The notes under the pieces: generated by a model
Seen by the model: only the letters and a program-made list of their open reading frames with translations
Told to the model about the DNA's origin: nothing
Databases searched by the model: none
Origin: SZUA-309 sp965230005
Lineage (GTDB): Bacteria; Pseudomonadota; Gammaproteobacteria; Pseudomonadales; Azotimanducaceae
Assembly (NCBI GenBank): GCA_965230005.1
Contig: OZ245934.1
Span: 2,914,001-2,978,000 of the forward strand
Length of the DNA: 64,000 nt
Reading direction: 5' to 3'
Shown: positions 16,734-25,692 of the stretch, piece by piece
Layout: every line of letters begins with the position of its first letter
Numbering within the stretch: the first letter of the stretch is position 1
Translations under genes and position numbers: made by a program

Positions 16734-17360
16734 ATGACCTACCTTCGCCGATGCCACCCGCGCGCCGCTGGCGCTTCGCTGGTCTTTGCCGTTGCCCTGC
16801 TGCTCGGCGCCTGTTCCTCGACAAGTGTGGAACGAGGGGCCGAGGGTGCGGTAACGGGTGCGGCCGCCGGGGCAGTGGGCAGCATGTTCGCCGCGGCGAT
16901 CTTCGGCGGCGACATCGGCGAAGCGGCCGCGCGCGGTGCCGCCTGGGGTGCCGGCGCCGGCGCCGTGACCGGCGCGGTTCAGGGCTCCGCTGAAGACGCC
17001 CGGCGGAAGGAACAGGAGGCCGCTCGGGCCCGGCGGAAGGAACAGGAAGCCCTCGCCCGTCTGCGCGAGGAGATCGGGCCCGATACCTTCTCAGGCCTCG
17101 AAGCGCTCACCTACGGTAAACACGAAGTCGCCCTCGCCTATGCCAGCACGGCGCAACGCTCGGGGCAGCCGGACTATGAGCTGGCCGCCCACTGGCTCGA
17201 GGCTCTCGTCTACAAAGATCAGGGCGACGCGGCCGCCGTGGCGGATCGGCTCCCCGGGCTCGCCGAGCGCGATCCGCAGGTTGCAACGATCGACGACGCC
17301 GCGAAGCTGCTCGACGCGCTGACCGGCGAACTGGCCGAGATTCGCGCCCGCTACACCTGA
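16734..17360 (+). CDS. Glycine-zipper lipoprotein
   Basis: A 208-residue protein with a lipoprotein signal ending in the lipobox LLGAC (Cys about 26). A glycine-zipper segment follows (GAEGAVTGAAAGAVGSMFAAAIFGG and GAAWGAGAGAVTGAV), which can insert into or span a membrane. A charged helix (DARRKEQEAARARRKEQEALARLREE) includes a repeated RRKEQEA unit. The C-terminal 90 residues resemble a TPR-like helical repeat (SGLEALTYGKHEVALAYASTAQ). Ribosome site GGAG lies 6 bases before the ATG. Probably an envelope structural protein; exact role is unknown. Confidence 0.8.
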   Translation: MTYLRRCHPRAAGASLVFAVALLLGACSSTSVERGAEGAVTGAAAGAVGSMFAAAIFGGDIGEAAARGAAWGAGAGAVTGAVQGSAEDARRKEQEAARARRKEQEALARLREEIGPDTFSGLEALTYGKHEVALAYASTAQRSGQPDYELAAHWLEALVYKDQGDAAAVADRLPGLAERDPQVATIDDAAKLLDALTGELAEIRARYT

Positions 17361-17367
17361 CCACGCC

Positions 17368-18135
17368 ATGAACGATCACGTCCAGGAAAACCGTCGTTAT
17401 TGGGACGCCATGGCGGAGGATTGGGTCGCGGCGGGTGAGCAGAGCTGGGCACAGTCTGAACCCAGCTGGGGAATCTGGGGTCTGCCGGAGGCAGAGCTTA
17501 TGCTCCTGCCGGAGTCCATGGCGGATCAGGAGGCCATCGAACTCGGCTGTGGCACAGGCTACGTCAGCGCCTGGATGTACCGGCGCGGCGCGCGCGTGGT
17601 CGGCATCGACAACTCCGCCGCGCAACTGGCCACTGCCGCCCGACTTGCCGCTGCGCACCAGGTGCCGCTCCAGCTGATCCATGGCAACGCAGAACAGGTA
17701 CCGCTGCCTGATGCGAGTTTCGATTTCGCCATCAGCGAATACGGTGCCGCGATCTGGTGCGATCCGGCGCTGTGGATTCCGGAGGCACACCGGCTGCTCC
17801 GGCCCGGCGGTCGCCTGACCTTCCTCGGCTGCCATCCATTGGTCGCCCTCACCACGCCCGCGAGTGGCGACGTCTGCGACGACCGGCTGCATCGGCCCTA
17901 CTTCGGCCTGCATCGCCTCGACTGGCGGGAGGTGGAGATCGATCCTGGTGGGGTGGAATTCAATCTGCCCATGAGCGGCTGGCTGAAGCTCTTCCGGGAA
18001 ACCGGCTTCCAGGTGCTCGACTATCAGGAACTGAAGGCGCCGGACGGTCCCGGCGAAGATCGCTTTCAGGTCACGCGACGCTGGGCGCAGCAATGGCCTT
18101 CGGAGCAGGTCTGGCACCTCGAGAAGCTCGGCTGA
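17368..18135 (+). CDS. Class I SAM-dependent methyltransferase
   Basis: A 255-residue methyltransferase, 7 bases after the preceding lipoprotein gene and probably co-transcribed. Motif I is AIELGCGTGYVSAWMYRRGARVVGIDNS and motif II/III covers DASFDFAISEYGAAIWCDPALWIPEAHRLLRPGG, a Methyltransf_11 pattern. No signal peptide is visible. The substrate is unknown; the sequence resembles UbiE/COQ5-like and other small-molecule methyltransferases without their specific motifs. Confidence 0.88.
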   Translation: MNDHVQENRRYWDAMAEDWVAAGEQSWAQSEPSWGIWGLPEAELMLLPESMADQEAIELGCGTGYVSAWMYRRGARVVGIDNSAAQLATAARLAAAHQVPLQLIHGNAEQVPLPDASFDFAISEYGAAIWCDPALWIPEAHRLLRPGGRLTFLGCHPLVALTTPASGDVCDDRLHRPYFGLHRLDWREVEIDPGGVEFNLPMSGWLKLFRETGFQVLDYQELKAPDGPGEDRFQVTRRWAQQWPSEQVWHLEKLG

Positions 18136-18159
18136 TCAACCGCCCCTGCAGGCGCCGAT

Positions 18160-19638
18160 TCAGTCACCCATGAGCATGACCCAGCCGACGGTGACCGGGG
18201 GCGCAAGCACCCCGATGAGCAGGCCGCCGCGCAGGAAGTCCCCGGCCGCCAGCCGGCCGCTGCTGAAAGCGATCGCGTTCGGTGGGGTCGAGATGGGCAG
18301 ACACATGGCGCAGGAGGCGCAAAGCGCCAGCGGAATCACGGCCAGACTCTCGAAGCCGCTGGCCATGACCACAGCGATGGGCACGAGGATGTTGGCGGCT
18401 GCCGTATTACTCATGAGATTCGACAACAGCAACGTGACGTAGCAGAGCAACAACACCACGCCGAGCTCACCCACGCCTGCAAGCGGCAGCATGGCCACCA
18501 GCCAGTCGGCCAGCCCCGTATCGCGCACTCCGTTGCCCAGGGCAAGGCCACCGGCCAGGAGCAGCAGAATGTCCCAGGGCAGACCACGCACATCCTTGTC
18601 GGCGAGAATCCCCGTGGCGGTGAACACGGTGATCGGCACGAAGGACACCACCGCGGTCGGTAGACCGCTCCATTGACCCGTCATCCACAGAGCCACCGTG
18701 AGGAGCAGCGTACCGATGGTTACCTGTCGCTGCCAGCGGGGTACGGCCGACACGGCGCGCACCGTCGTCTCGGCCTGGCGCGTCACCGCAGAGCGGATTC
18801 GCTGAAAGGCGCCTTCCGTATCCGGATAAACCAGACGCAGGTAAAGCCAGATGACGGCAAAGAGCATCAGCGCCGGAGGCAGGCCGTAAGCCATCCAGCC
18901 CAGAAAACCGACGCTCTGACCGGGCACGTAGGCGAGAGATCCGGCGGCGATGGCGTTCGGCGGCGACCCAATGATCGTCGCCATGCCGCCGAGATTGGCC
19001 GCAAAAGGTATGCCTAACAGCAGCCCGCGCGCGTAAGGACTGTTGCCGAGCACCACCACCAGGGGCGTGATGATGGCAAGCATCATCGCCGTCGTCGCCG
19101 TGTTGGACATGAACATGGAGAAGAGCAGCGATCCCGCCATGACGCCGAACAGCAGCGCAGCGGGACTGCCGCCGAACCAGCCGACCAGGCGACCGGCCAG
19201 GGCCTGATCAAGCTCTGTACGGGCGATGGCCGCAGACAGCACAAAGCCGCCGAAGAACAGCCAGATGAGCGGATTTCCGAGCACCACCACGAAGGTCTGC
19301 CAGTCGTCCGGCTCTTCGGCAAAGATGCCGCCTTCCGGGTTGCCGAGCAGCAGAATCTGCAGGGCGATGACAAGAATGCCCACGGCAAAGGCGGGTATGG
19401 CTTCCGTCAGCCAGAGCCCTGCGGCAAGCAGGAGAATGAACAGCATGCGAGCCGGTGCTGCTTCCAGACCGAGCTGCGTCTGCGCCAGCCAGGCCAGAAG
19501 ACCCGCGAAAACCGTGACCAGGAGCGCTTTCGCGGAGCCCGACAGCGGTCGGACTTCGTGGGTGCCCGCTGCCTTCGCGGCGTCGCTGCGACCGTCGCCA
19601 TCGACGCTCGCAGGCGAGTCAACGGCGGGATCCGTCAC
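18160..19638 (-). CDS. SLC13/DASS family anion:sodium symporter
   Basis: A 492-residue, very hydrophobic inner-membrane transporter. Two copies of the family's SNT motif are visible, MFMSNTATTAMML and NLMSNTAAANILVP, and each of the two halves carries a re-entrant substrate/sodium-binding hairpin. Relatives transport dicarboxylates, citrate, sulfate or phosphate with sodium. The start is GTG 19638 with GGGGAG upstream. It follows ArsJ by 21 bases on the same strand, so it may be the third gene of the gapdh-arsJ operon; an oxyanion substrate would then make sense, but that is inference. Confidence 0.9.
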   Translation of the reverse strand: MTDPAVDSPASVDGDGRSDAAKAAGTHEVRPLSGSAKALLVTVFAGLLAWLAQTQLGLEAAPARMLFILLLAAGLWLTEAIPAFAVGILVIALQILLLGNPEGGIFAEEPDDWQTFVVVLGNPLIWLFFGGFVLSAAIARTELDQALAGRLVGWFGGSPAALLFGVMAGSLLFSMFMSNTATTAMMLAIITPLVVVLGNSPYARGLLLGIPFAANLGGMATIIGSPPNAIAAGSLAYVPGQSVGFLGWMAYGLPPALMLFAVIWLYLRLVYPDTEGAFQRIRSAVTRQAETTVRAVSAVPRWQRQVTIGTLLLTVALWMTGQWSGLPTAVVSFVPITVFTATGILADKDVRGLPWDILLLLAGGLALGNGVRDTGLADWLVAMLPLAGVGELGVVLLLCYVTLLLSNLMSNTAAANILVPIAVVMASGFESLAVIPLALCASCAMCLPISTPPNAIAFSSGRLAAGDFLRGGLLIGVLAPPVTVGWVMLMGD

Positions 19639-19659
19639 GAACGTCTCCCCAGCTCGCAG

Positions 19660-20859
19660 CTATTCGAGAACAACGGGTTTGCTCCGGGCTTCCGGCAGCC
19701 CCGTGGAGATGAGCGTCGCCAGCAGCACAAAGGCCGCGGAGACCAGCAGGCAGGCTTCGAAGCTGTAACTCTGAAACACCCAGCCGGAGCAGATCGTGCC
19801 GACCAGGCGCCCGGCGGCATTGGACATATAGTAGAAGCCGACATCGAGAGACACGCCGTCGCTGTCGGCATAGGACACGATGAGATAGGAATGTACGGCC
19901 GAGTTCACGGCGAACACGAAGCCAAAGGCGAGGAGCCCCAGCACCAGGGACCAGGCCGGATCCCACCCCGCCATGAGAGCTCCGGCGATGGCCAGGGGTA
20001 ACACGGCAAGCAGTGCTCCCCAGCGCACGACGCTGCCGCCGCCAGGCGGATGGCCGGAACGGATGCCGGTAATGGTCGGCGCCAGAGTCTGGACGATGCC
20101 GTAGCCGATGATCCAGCCGGCGAGCAGCGTGCCGACGGAAACGTTGGACCAGCCGAGGCTCAGCTGGAGATACACGGGCAGCGCAACGACGAACCAGACG
20201 TCCCGGGAACCGAAGAGGAAGAATCGGGCACCGGAGAGGAGATTGATGGAACGACTCTTCGAAAGGAGATCCCTGAAACGCGGCTTGTAGCTCGCCTTAC
20301 CGAGACTCCGGTCGAGACTCAGAAAAGCCGCCACCGTGATGAGCGCAAGGCCCGCAGCCAGGGCACCGATGGCGCCCTGAAATCCGAGCAGCGAGAGCAG
20401 CAGACCGCCCAGGAAAAAACCGGCGCCCTTCAGGGCGTTCTTCGAGCCCGTCAGCGCCGTCACCCAGCGGTAGAGACGACCTTCCCCGGCGCCGGCGACC
20501 ATCTTCACACCACTCTTGGCACTCATCTTGTTCAGATCTTTGGCGATGCCGGACAGCGCCTGAGCTGCCATCACATAGGGAATGGTCAACCAGGCCTCGT
20601 CGGCGAGGAGCATGCCGAGGGCAACCACCTGCAGACAGAGACCGGCCAGGAGCGTGGCCGCAAGGCCAAGGCGCGCTGCCAGCCAGCCCCCGAAGAGATT
20701 GGTGACCACGCCGAAGAACTCGTAGAAGAGGAACAGTAGGGCAATGTCGAGGGGTCCGTAGCCGAGCTGGTGGAAGTAAAGGACCACCAGCATCCGCAGG
20801 GCGCCGTCGGTGAGCGTGAAGGCCCAGTAGCTGGCGGTAATGACCGCGTACTGGCGCAC
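19660..20859 (-). CDS. arsJ: Organoarsenical efflux MFS transporter ArsJ
   Basis: A 399-residue MFS protein that matches ArsJ in remembered conserved phrases: YWAFTLTDGALRMLVVL, LFLFYEFFGVVTNLFGGW, AQALSGIAKDLNKMSAKSG, LTGSKNALKGAGFFLGG and FLFGSRDVWFVVALPVY. ArsJ exports 1-arseno-3-phosphoglycerate, which then breaks down outside the cell to release arsenate. Its partner GAPDH is directly upstream, with 6 bases between stop and start, so both are translated from one transcript. The start is GTG 20859. No arsR or arsC is in the immediate neighbourhood. Confidence 0.93.
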   Translation of the reverse strand: MRQYAVITASYWAFTLTDGALRMLVVLYFHQLGYGPLDIALLFLFYEFFGVVTNLFGGWLAARLGLAATLLAGLCLQVVALGMLLADEAWLTIPYVMAAQALSGIAKDLNKMSAKSGVKMVAGAGEGRLYRWVTALTGSKNALKGAGFFLGGLLLSLLGFQGAIGALAAGLALITVAAFLSLDRSLGKASYKPRFRDLLSKSRSINLLSGARFFLFGSRDVWFVVALPVYLQLSLGWSNVSVGTLLAGWIIGYGIVQTLAPTITGIRSGHPPGGGSVVRWGALLAVLPLAIAGALMAGWDPAWSLVLGLLAFGFVFAVNSAVHSYLIVSYADSDGVSLDVGFYYMSNAAGRLVGTICSGWVFQSYSFEACLLVSAAFVLLATLISTGLPEARSKPVVLE

Positions 20860-20865
20860 GATCGG

Positions 20866-21873
20866 TCAGAGGCTCCGGGCGACGAGGGCCACCAGTTCCA
20901 TCATCCGGTGTACGTAGCCGATTTCGTTGTCGTACCAGGCGAGCACCTTCAGCTGCGTGCCGTCGACGACCATGGTGGCTGGCGCATCAACGATGGCCGA
21001 GCGCGTGTCGCCCCGGAAATCGGCGGAGACGAGGGGCCGGCGCTCGACGCCGAGAATGCCTGCGAGCGGTCCCGCGGCGGCAGCCTCGAGCGCCTCGTTC
21101 ACAGCATCGGCGGACGCTGCCCGCTCGAGCTCGAGGACGAGATCCGACAGGCTGGCATTCGCCAGCGGCACCCGCACGGCGATACCGGACAGGCGCCCTT
21201 TCAGCTCGGGGAAAATCTCCGCAATCGCCGTGGCCGAGCCGGTGCTCGTCGGGATCAGCGACATGCTGCTCGCTCGGGTGCGGCGCAGATCCTTGTGGAA
21301 CTGATCGAGCACGCTCTGGGTATTGGTGATGTCGTGAATGGTGGTGATGGTGCCGTGGCGGATCCCAAAGGTTTCGTGGACGACCCCGATCACCGGCGCG
21401 ATGCAGTTGGTGGTGCAAGAGGCTGCGGTCACGATGGCATCCCGGGTCGGGTCGTAGCGCGACTCGTTCACGCCCATGACGACGTTCGGCGTGCCGTCTT
21501 TCACCGGCGCCGAGACAACGACCTTCCGCACCCCAGCCTCGAGATAGGGTGCCAGCGCTTCCCGGCTTTTGAACCGGCCCGTGCATTCGACGGCGATATC
21601 GACATCGAAGCGTCCCCAGTCCGTCGCTTCCAGCGCCTCATTCGAGCTGTAGGAGATACGACGGCCGTCGATGGTCAAACCGTCGGCATCGGCTTCGACT
21701 GCCCTGTCCCAGGTGCCATGAACCGAATCGAATTTGAGCAGGTGGGCGGCCGTGGCCGCATCACCGCCCGTCTCGTTCACGTGCACGATCTCCAGATCCG
21801 GGTTGTCCCAGACCGCGCGCAGGCTGAGACGGCCCATGCGGCCGAATCCATTGATGGCTATACGAGTAGTCAT
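20866..21873 (-). CDS. gapdh: ArsJ-associated glyceraldehyde-3-phosphate dehydrogenase
   Basis: A 335-residue GAPDH. The NAD-binding start is INGFGRMGRLSLRA, the catalytic Cys is C153 in ASCTTNCIAP, and His180 is in TTIHD. Its IPTSTGSATAI segment differs from the housekeeping enzyme's usual TGAAKAV and fits the ArsJ-linked branch. It is expected to use arsenate in place of phosphate and form 1-arseno-3-phosphoglycerate for ArsJ to export. The linkage to arsJ (6 bases) is the strongest evidence. A GGAGGCG ribosome site precedes the ATG at 21873. Confidence 0.93.
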   Translation of the reverse strand: MTTRIAINGFGRMGRLSLRAVWDNPDLEIVHVNETGGDAATAAHLLKFDSVHGTWDRAVEADADGLTIDGRRISYSSNEALEATDWGRFDVDIAVECTGRFKSREALAPYLEAGVRKVVVSAPVKDGTPNVVMGVNESRYDPTRDAIVTAASCTTNCIAPVIGVVHETFGIRHGTITTIHDITNTQSVLDQFHKDLRRTRASSMSLIPTSTGSATAIAEIFPELKGRLSGIAVRVPLANASLSDLVLELERAASADAVNEALEAAAAGPLAGILGVERRPLVSADFRGDTRSAIVDAPATMVVDGTQLKVLAWYDNEIGYVHRMMELVALVARSL

Positions 21874-21987
21874 TCAGCGCCTCCGGCGGAAAATCTAGCA
21901 CAAGGTTGGTGACAGACACCCGATCGTGGAACGACGCCCCCGGGCGCTCACGCCGGGCACCCGCGGCGCCACGGTTCGCTAAAACGC

Positions 21988-22011
21988 AAACGACCCCTGC
22001 CGGGGTCGTTT
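21988..22011 (-). terminator. Intrinsic terminator after the phytase-like gene
   Basis: AAACGACCCC-TGCC-GGGGTCGTTT is a perfect 10-base-pair stem with a 4-base loop. On the minus strand the following bases are TGCGTTTT, extending the T-rich end. It lies 62 bases after the stop of the gene ending at 22074 and 115 bases upstream of the gapdh start. It would separate the two transcription units. Confidence 0.75.
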
Positions 22012-22020
22012 GAAATCCGG

Positions 22021-22051
22021 GCAGGCAGTCCCTCTCGGACTGCCTGCTTTT
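22021..22051 (+). terminator. Strong hairpin with T-tract on the plus strand
   Basis: GCAGGCAGTCC (22021-22031) pairs with GGACTGCCTGC (22037-22047) around a short loop and is followed by TTTT on the plus strand. No plus-strand gene ends here, so it may block antisense read-through. On the minus strand the same hairpin lacks a T-tract, and the neighbouring hairpin at 21988-22011 would do the terminating. Confidence 0.55.
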
Positions 22052-22073
22052 CCGGTGGACCGGGCGGACTCGG

Positions 22074-24461
22074 TCAGTGTCTCGGGAACGCCCGCTCGAT
22101 ACGGCCGAGGCGCAGGAAGATGGTCTCTCCAGGCGCATCGTCCACCCCATCGTTATCGGTGACCGCGTAGACACGACCGTTGGCGCTGACCGCGAGACCT
22201 TCCAGCTTCTCTGCGGTGAAGATGCTCTTCCGTTCGATCAGCGGATTGAGGTTCCGGAGGTAGGTCTTGTCGATGGTGACGAGGCCATCGGGATCGTCGA
22301 AGGCCCGGAAGGGCGCATGCTCGAGGTCGACCTGGAAAATCGCCTTCAGCTCGGCAATGAAGGTTGTGGTCGGACCCCAGCCTTTATCCCGCTCGATGAC
22401 CGCAAAGGTGCCGTCGGGCAGCAGCGTGAGCTCGGAAAGACCAATCCAGCCGCCTTTGCCTTCCGGCTCGAGGGGATAGTGCACGAAGCCCCATTCGCCG
22501 CTGCCGACGTCGTAGCGGCCGATCTTCGTGTTGACCTTGTCCGTATCCACGCCGTCGAACCAGGCGCGCTGGATGGCGACGTAGACGACTTCTTCGCCGG
22601 GATGTCCGGTCACCGCGATACCTTCGAAACCGTTGTTCCGGGTAGACGCCGCCAGCCCCGGGGGCAGTTCGATCTGGTCGACGACCGTGCCGTCGTAGGG
22701 ATCGACCTTCAGGATCGCGTTCGGCCGGCTGCCGTCGGCGCGTCCTTCGCTGGCGAGCCAGAAGTAGCCGTCGGGACCGACCGCAATGCCTTCCAGATCC
22801 GGAGTGGCATCACCGGTATCGACCTCCAGTCGATCGACGATCAGTGCGGGTTTCCGGGAAACATCGACCTTGTAGATGAAGCCCTTAGCCAGGAAAGAAT
22901 CGCTCACGGCATAGAGGGTGCGCCGATCCCAGGGATCGCCGACGAGACCGGAAAGTGCAACCCAGCCGATCGGCAGGCCTTCGCTATCGGGTCCAGAGGC
23001 GATCTGCGGATAGCGCGGCTTGGCAGTGCCGTACCTGTAGAGGTTGATCATGGTCGGAATGCCGGCGTCTTCCTCATCGGACTCGGTGGAGACCACGAGC
23101 AGATTGCGCTTCGGCACGGCCTTGATGCCTTCCGGGCCAATGCCCGTCGGCAGCGCCTGCAGCAGCCTGGGCTTGCCCCAGCCTGCTTCGTAGACGCCGA
23201 CGGCATTCGAGCGCTCGGAACCGATGAAGAGCAGATTCCGACCCCGGTAGCGACCCGACTCGGCAGATTCAGGCTCAACGCCCTTGTTCTCGGAACGGCC
23301 CTCGTTGTAGTGGCCGGCGGAGACCAGCAGATGCTCGAAGGATTCCGCCGACTCGTAGAGCACGCGGCCACCTTTGCTGAAGATCGTGAAGCCCCGGCTG
23401 CCACCCTCTTCACCGTCGCCGTCGGTGTAGTCCCCTTCGTTGGCGGAAGCAAAACGCCAGCCATCGAGCCAGGCCACGGCATCCGGTTCACGACGTTTGC
23501 TGATGTCCTGATCGAGGATGATGAGGTCGTCTTCAACGGTGTCGACGTTGTGCAGAGCGGCGCTGCCAGCGGAGAACTCGCTGACAGTGTGGCCGGAGAC
23601 GATGTCGATCACCCCGTAGTGATTGTTTTCCTGGAAGCTGACCACGGCCAGATTCCTGTGGTTGATATCCACGAATTCCGGCTCCAGGTCCGAACCGGCA
23701 AAGGCGTTCGCGGCAATGGAGGTCAGGTCGGCGGCACGGAGCTTCCACTTCCTGACAGCGCCCTTCATGTCGAGGATGAGGACTTCGCCGGTCGGATTGT
23801 TGACGCTCGTCTGGGGCATACCGCCCACGACGCCACCGGCGGCCTCACAGGCCTCGATGGCATCGTCGTCATCTTCCGGAGCCGGCGCACCGTTCAGACC
23901 ACCACCCACGCAGATTTCTTCGTCACGCTCGTTTTCGATCACAACCACGGCGCGTTTCTGATCCGGCGCTATGGCAATGGAGTCTGGCTGCCCACCGAGA
24001 TCGAAGCGCTCGATGATCTCGCGCTTGTTGATATGAATCACGAGCAGCTGCCCGGAGGGATTCGTGAAGGACTCGGAAGTGTTCACCGCAACGAGGACCA
24101 GCGGATCGAGAATGGCAAGACTCGTGGGCTCGCCCGGGAGATCCAGAGTTCCAAGACCAAGGGGGTAGCGGATATTGCGCACGTCGACGAAGCCGATCTG
24201 CTCGTTGTCTGCGTCGGTATAAATCAGCTGCTTGCCGTTTTTCGTGGCATCAATGATTTCCGCCACCGCAGAACCGTTACCAGCGATGACGTCGAAGGTG
24301 CTCACCCAGCGGAAAAACTGCTGCGGTGGCTTCCCCCAGTAGCGATCGTCGTCGCCGGCCCGGGCCGCGCTGCTGAAAGTGACAGAAAGGGCGCAGAGGA
24401 CGAAGGCGGCGGCGATCAGAAAGGACCGGCCCACCGCACCCGTCGGGTGTGAATGGTTCAT
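22074..24461 (-). CDS. Large secreted phytase-like (esterase-like) beta-propeller protein
   Basis: A 795-residue exported protein with a signal peptide (ALSVTFSSAARA). The C-terminal half (about residues 490-780) contains the esterase-like/phytase-like domain: PDLEGIAVGPDGYFWLASEGR, GFEGIAVTG and LEGLAVSANGRVYAVTDNDG. The N-terminal half is a beta-propeller with repeated short strands (LLVIHINKREII, VLILDMKGAVRKW). An Asp/Glu-rich insertion (EDDDDAIEACEAAGG) with two Cys lies near residue 200. Such proteins often belong to phosphate-starvation regulons. The upstream CTGTCATATT repeats (24510-24541) support that here. Enzymatic activity has not been shown by sequence alone. Confidence 0.8.
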   Translation of the reverse strand: MNHSHPTGAVGRSFLIAAAFVLCALSVTFSSAARAGDDDRYWGKPPQQFFRWVSTFDVIAGNGSAVAEIIDATKNGKQLIYTDADNEQIGFVDVRNIRYPLGLGTLDLPGEPTSLAILDPLVLVAVNTSESFTNPSGQLLVIHINKREIIERFDLGGQPDSIAIAPDQKRAVVVIENERDEEICVGGGLNGAPAPEDDDDAIEACEAAGGVVGGMPQTSVNNPTGEVLILDMKGAVRKWKLRAADLTSIAANAFAGSDLEPEFVDINHRNLAVVSFQENNHYGVIDIVSGHTVSEFSAGSAALHNVDTVEDDLIILDQDISKRREPDAVAWLDGWRFASANEGDYTDGDGEEGGSRGFTIFSKGGRVLYESAESFEHLLVSAGHYNEGRSENKGVEPESAESGRYRGRNLLFIGSERSNAVGVYEAGWGKPRLLQALPTGIGPEGIKAVPKRNLLVVSTESDEEDAGIPTMINLYRYGTAKPRYPQIASGPDSEGLPIGWVALSGLVGDPWDRRTLYAVSDSFLAKGFIYKVDVSRKPALIVDRLEVDTGDATPDLEGIAVGPDGYFWLASEGRADGSRPNAILKVDPYDGTVVDQIELPPGLAASTRNNGFEGIAVTGHPGEEVVYVAIQRAWFDGVDTDKVNTKIGRYDVGSGEWGFVHYPLEPEGKGGWIGLSELTLLPDGTFAVIERDKGWGPTTTFIAELKAIFQVDLEHAPFRAFDDPDGLVTIDKTYLRNLNPLIERKSIFTAEKLEGLAVSANGRVYAVTDNDGVDDAPGETIFLRLGRIERAFPRH

Positions 24462-24509
24462 GAAAGGACTTCCCCGATTGGTCGAACAATCAGGAAAGTG
24501 TCACAAGGC

Positions 24510-24541
24510 AATATGACAGACCGGTCATCGGAATATGACAG
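24510..24541 (-). promoter_or_regulatory. Pho-box-like repeats upstream of the phytase-like gene
   Basis: On the minus strand CTGTCATATT occurs twice, at 24541-24532 and 24519-24510, exactly 22 bases apart (two 11-base PhoB half-site steps). The PhoB half-site consensus is CTGTCAT. The 11-base steps between and after them are weaker matches. The repeats lie about 49-80 bases before the ATG at 24461, the usual place for an activator site overlapping -35. Binding by PhoB is inference. Confidence 0.5.
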
Positions 24542-24639
24542 GCCAGTGAATTAACTGGACGGTAAACCGAAGCTTCCCACCGCAAGTTACTGGCGAGCTT
24601 CGCAAACCTGCCCAGGGCGCTCCGGCGGGCGCCGTGCCG

Positions 24640-25524
24640 TCAGCCGCTGCTGAGGCCCGCCGCCGAGGCCCAGCTCGCGAGGTCCGCTTCGAAGGCTCCG
24701 GTGCGCACGGGGGCGATGAGGACCACTTCATGCACGTCGAGCCCCGCAAGGCTGGCGAGCGTTGCCGCCAGGGCATCCGGCTCTCCGACCACGAGACTGG
24801 CCTTGAGGCGAAAGCCTGTGCGATCACGGCCCGCCGCGGCGAGGGCCGCATCGAGACGCTCCAGGTCTTCCGCCGGGTCGTGGGCCGGTGTCCAGTGTCC
24901 GAACCAGCCGTCACCAAGCCGCGCTGCCCGCTTGAGCGCCGCGGGAGAATTACCGCCAATGAGCATCGGCGGACCGCCAGGCGTCAGCGGCGCCGGCTGC
25001 AGCACCACATTTTCGAAACTGACGAACTCACCGCGATAGCTTGCCGGGTTGTCCCGCCAGGCCGTGCGGATCGCTTCGATGTACTCATCAAAACGTCTGC
25101 CTCGCCGGGCGAAGGGCACACCGAGGACCTCGTACTCCTCCGCCGACCAGCCGCCGCCGACGCCGAACTCGAAGCGGCCGCCGGCGAGATGGTCGAGGCT
25201 CATGAGCTCTTTCGCCGTCAGCAGCGCCGGGCGCTGCGGCAGAATGACGATGCCGCTGCCGAAGCGCAGCCGTTCGGTCATCTGTGCGGCGGCAGCCGTA
25301 ATGAACAGCGGGTCGTGGAGCGCCAGATCGCCACGCCAGGGCACACTGCCGTCTTTGCTGTAAGGATAGGCAGAGTCATAGGCTTCCGCGGGAAAACCGA
25401 CGACGTGCTCCGGCATCCAGAGAGACGCAAAGCCGAGACCTTCCAGCGTTTGCGTGAACGCCCGGAGATAGCCGACGTCGTGTTTCGGGTTAGCGCCATA
25501 GGCGTAGTTGAGTCCGATGTCCAT
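24640..25524 (-). CDS. LLM class flavin/F420-dependent oxidoreductase
   Basis: A 294-residue luciferase-like monooxygenase fold (TIM barrel). Family phrases include FASLWMPEHVV, RLRFGSGIVILPQRPALLTAKELMSLDHLAGGRFEFGVGGGWSAEEYE and GPPMLIGGNSPAALKRAARLGDGWFGHW. Members use FMN or F420 to oxidise or reduce aldehydes, alkanes or other substrates. I start at ATG 25524 because an AGGAG site precedes it; the open frame upstream is a long shadow of the divergent gene. It lies next to a DUF1295 gene on the opposite strand. Confidence 0.9.
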   Translation of the reverse strand: MDIGLNYAYGANPKHDVGYLRAFTQTLEGLGFASLWMPEHVVGFPAEAYDSAYPYSKDGSVPWRGDLALHDPLFITAAAAQMTERLRFGSGIVILPQRPALLTAKELMSLDHLAGGRFEFGVGGGWSAEEYEVLGVPFARRGRRFDEYIEAIRTAWRDNPASYRGEFVSFENVVLQPAPLTPGGPPMLIGGNSPAALKRAARLGDGWFGHWTPAHDPAEDLERLDAALAAAGRDRTGFRLKASLVVGEPDALAATLASLAGLDVHEVVLIAPVRTGAFEADLASWASAAGLSSG

Positions 25525-25692
25525 GGGTTCTGGTCTCCTGCCGAGGCTCCATAATACGCCGAGCGGCGGGCACAGGACCCGCCAGCCTGAAACGACATCG
25601 ACGAGGAACTCCGCATCGACGCTCAACTGAAACGTGACTTCATCATCATCGTCCTCGGCTACCTGGCCGCGCTGGCTGCTGCCGCCGTCACC

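Noticed and set aside
22077..24452. 791-residue plus-strand open frame opposite the phytase-like gene
   Set aside because: It is a mirror of the real gene in G+C-rich DNA: its composition is Asp/Val/Gly/Arg-rich without domains, while the minus strand has a signal peptide and phytase-like motifs.
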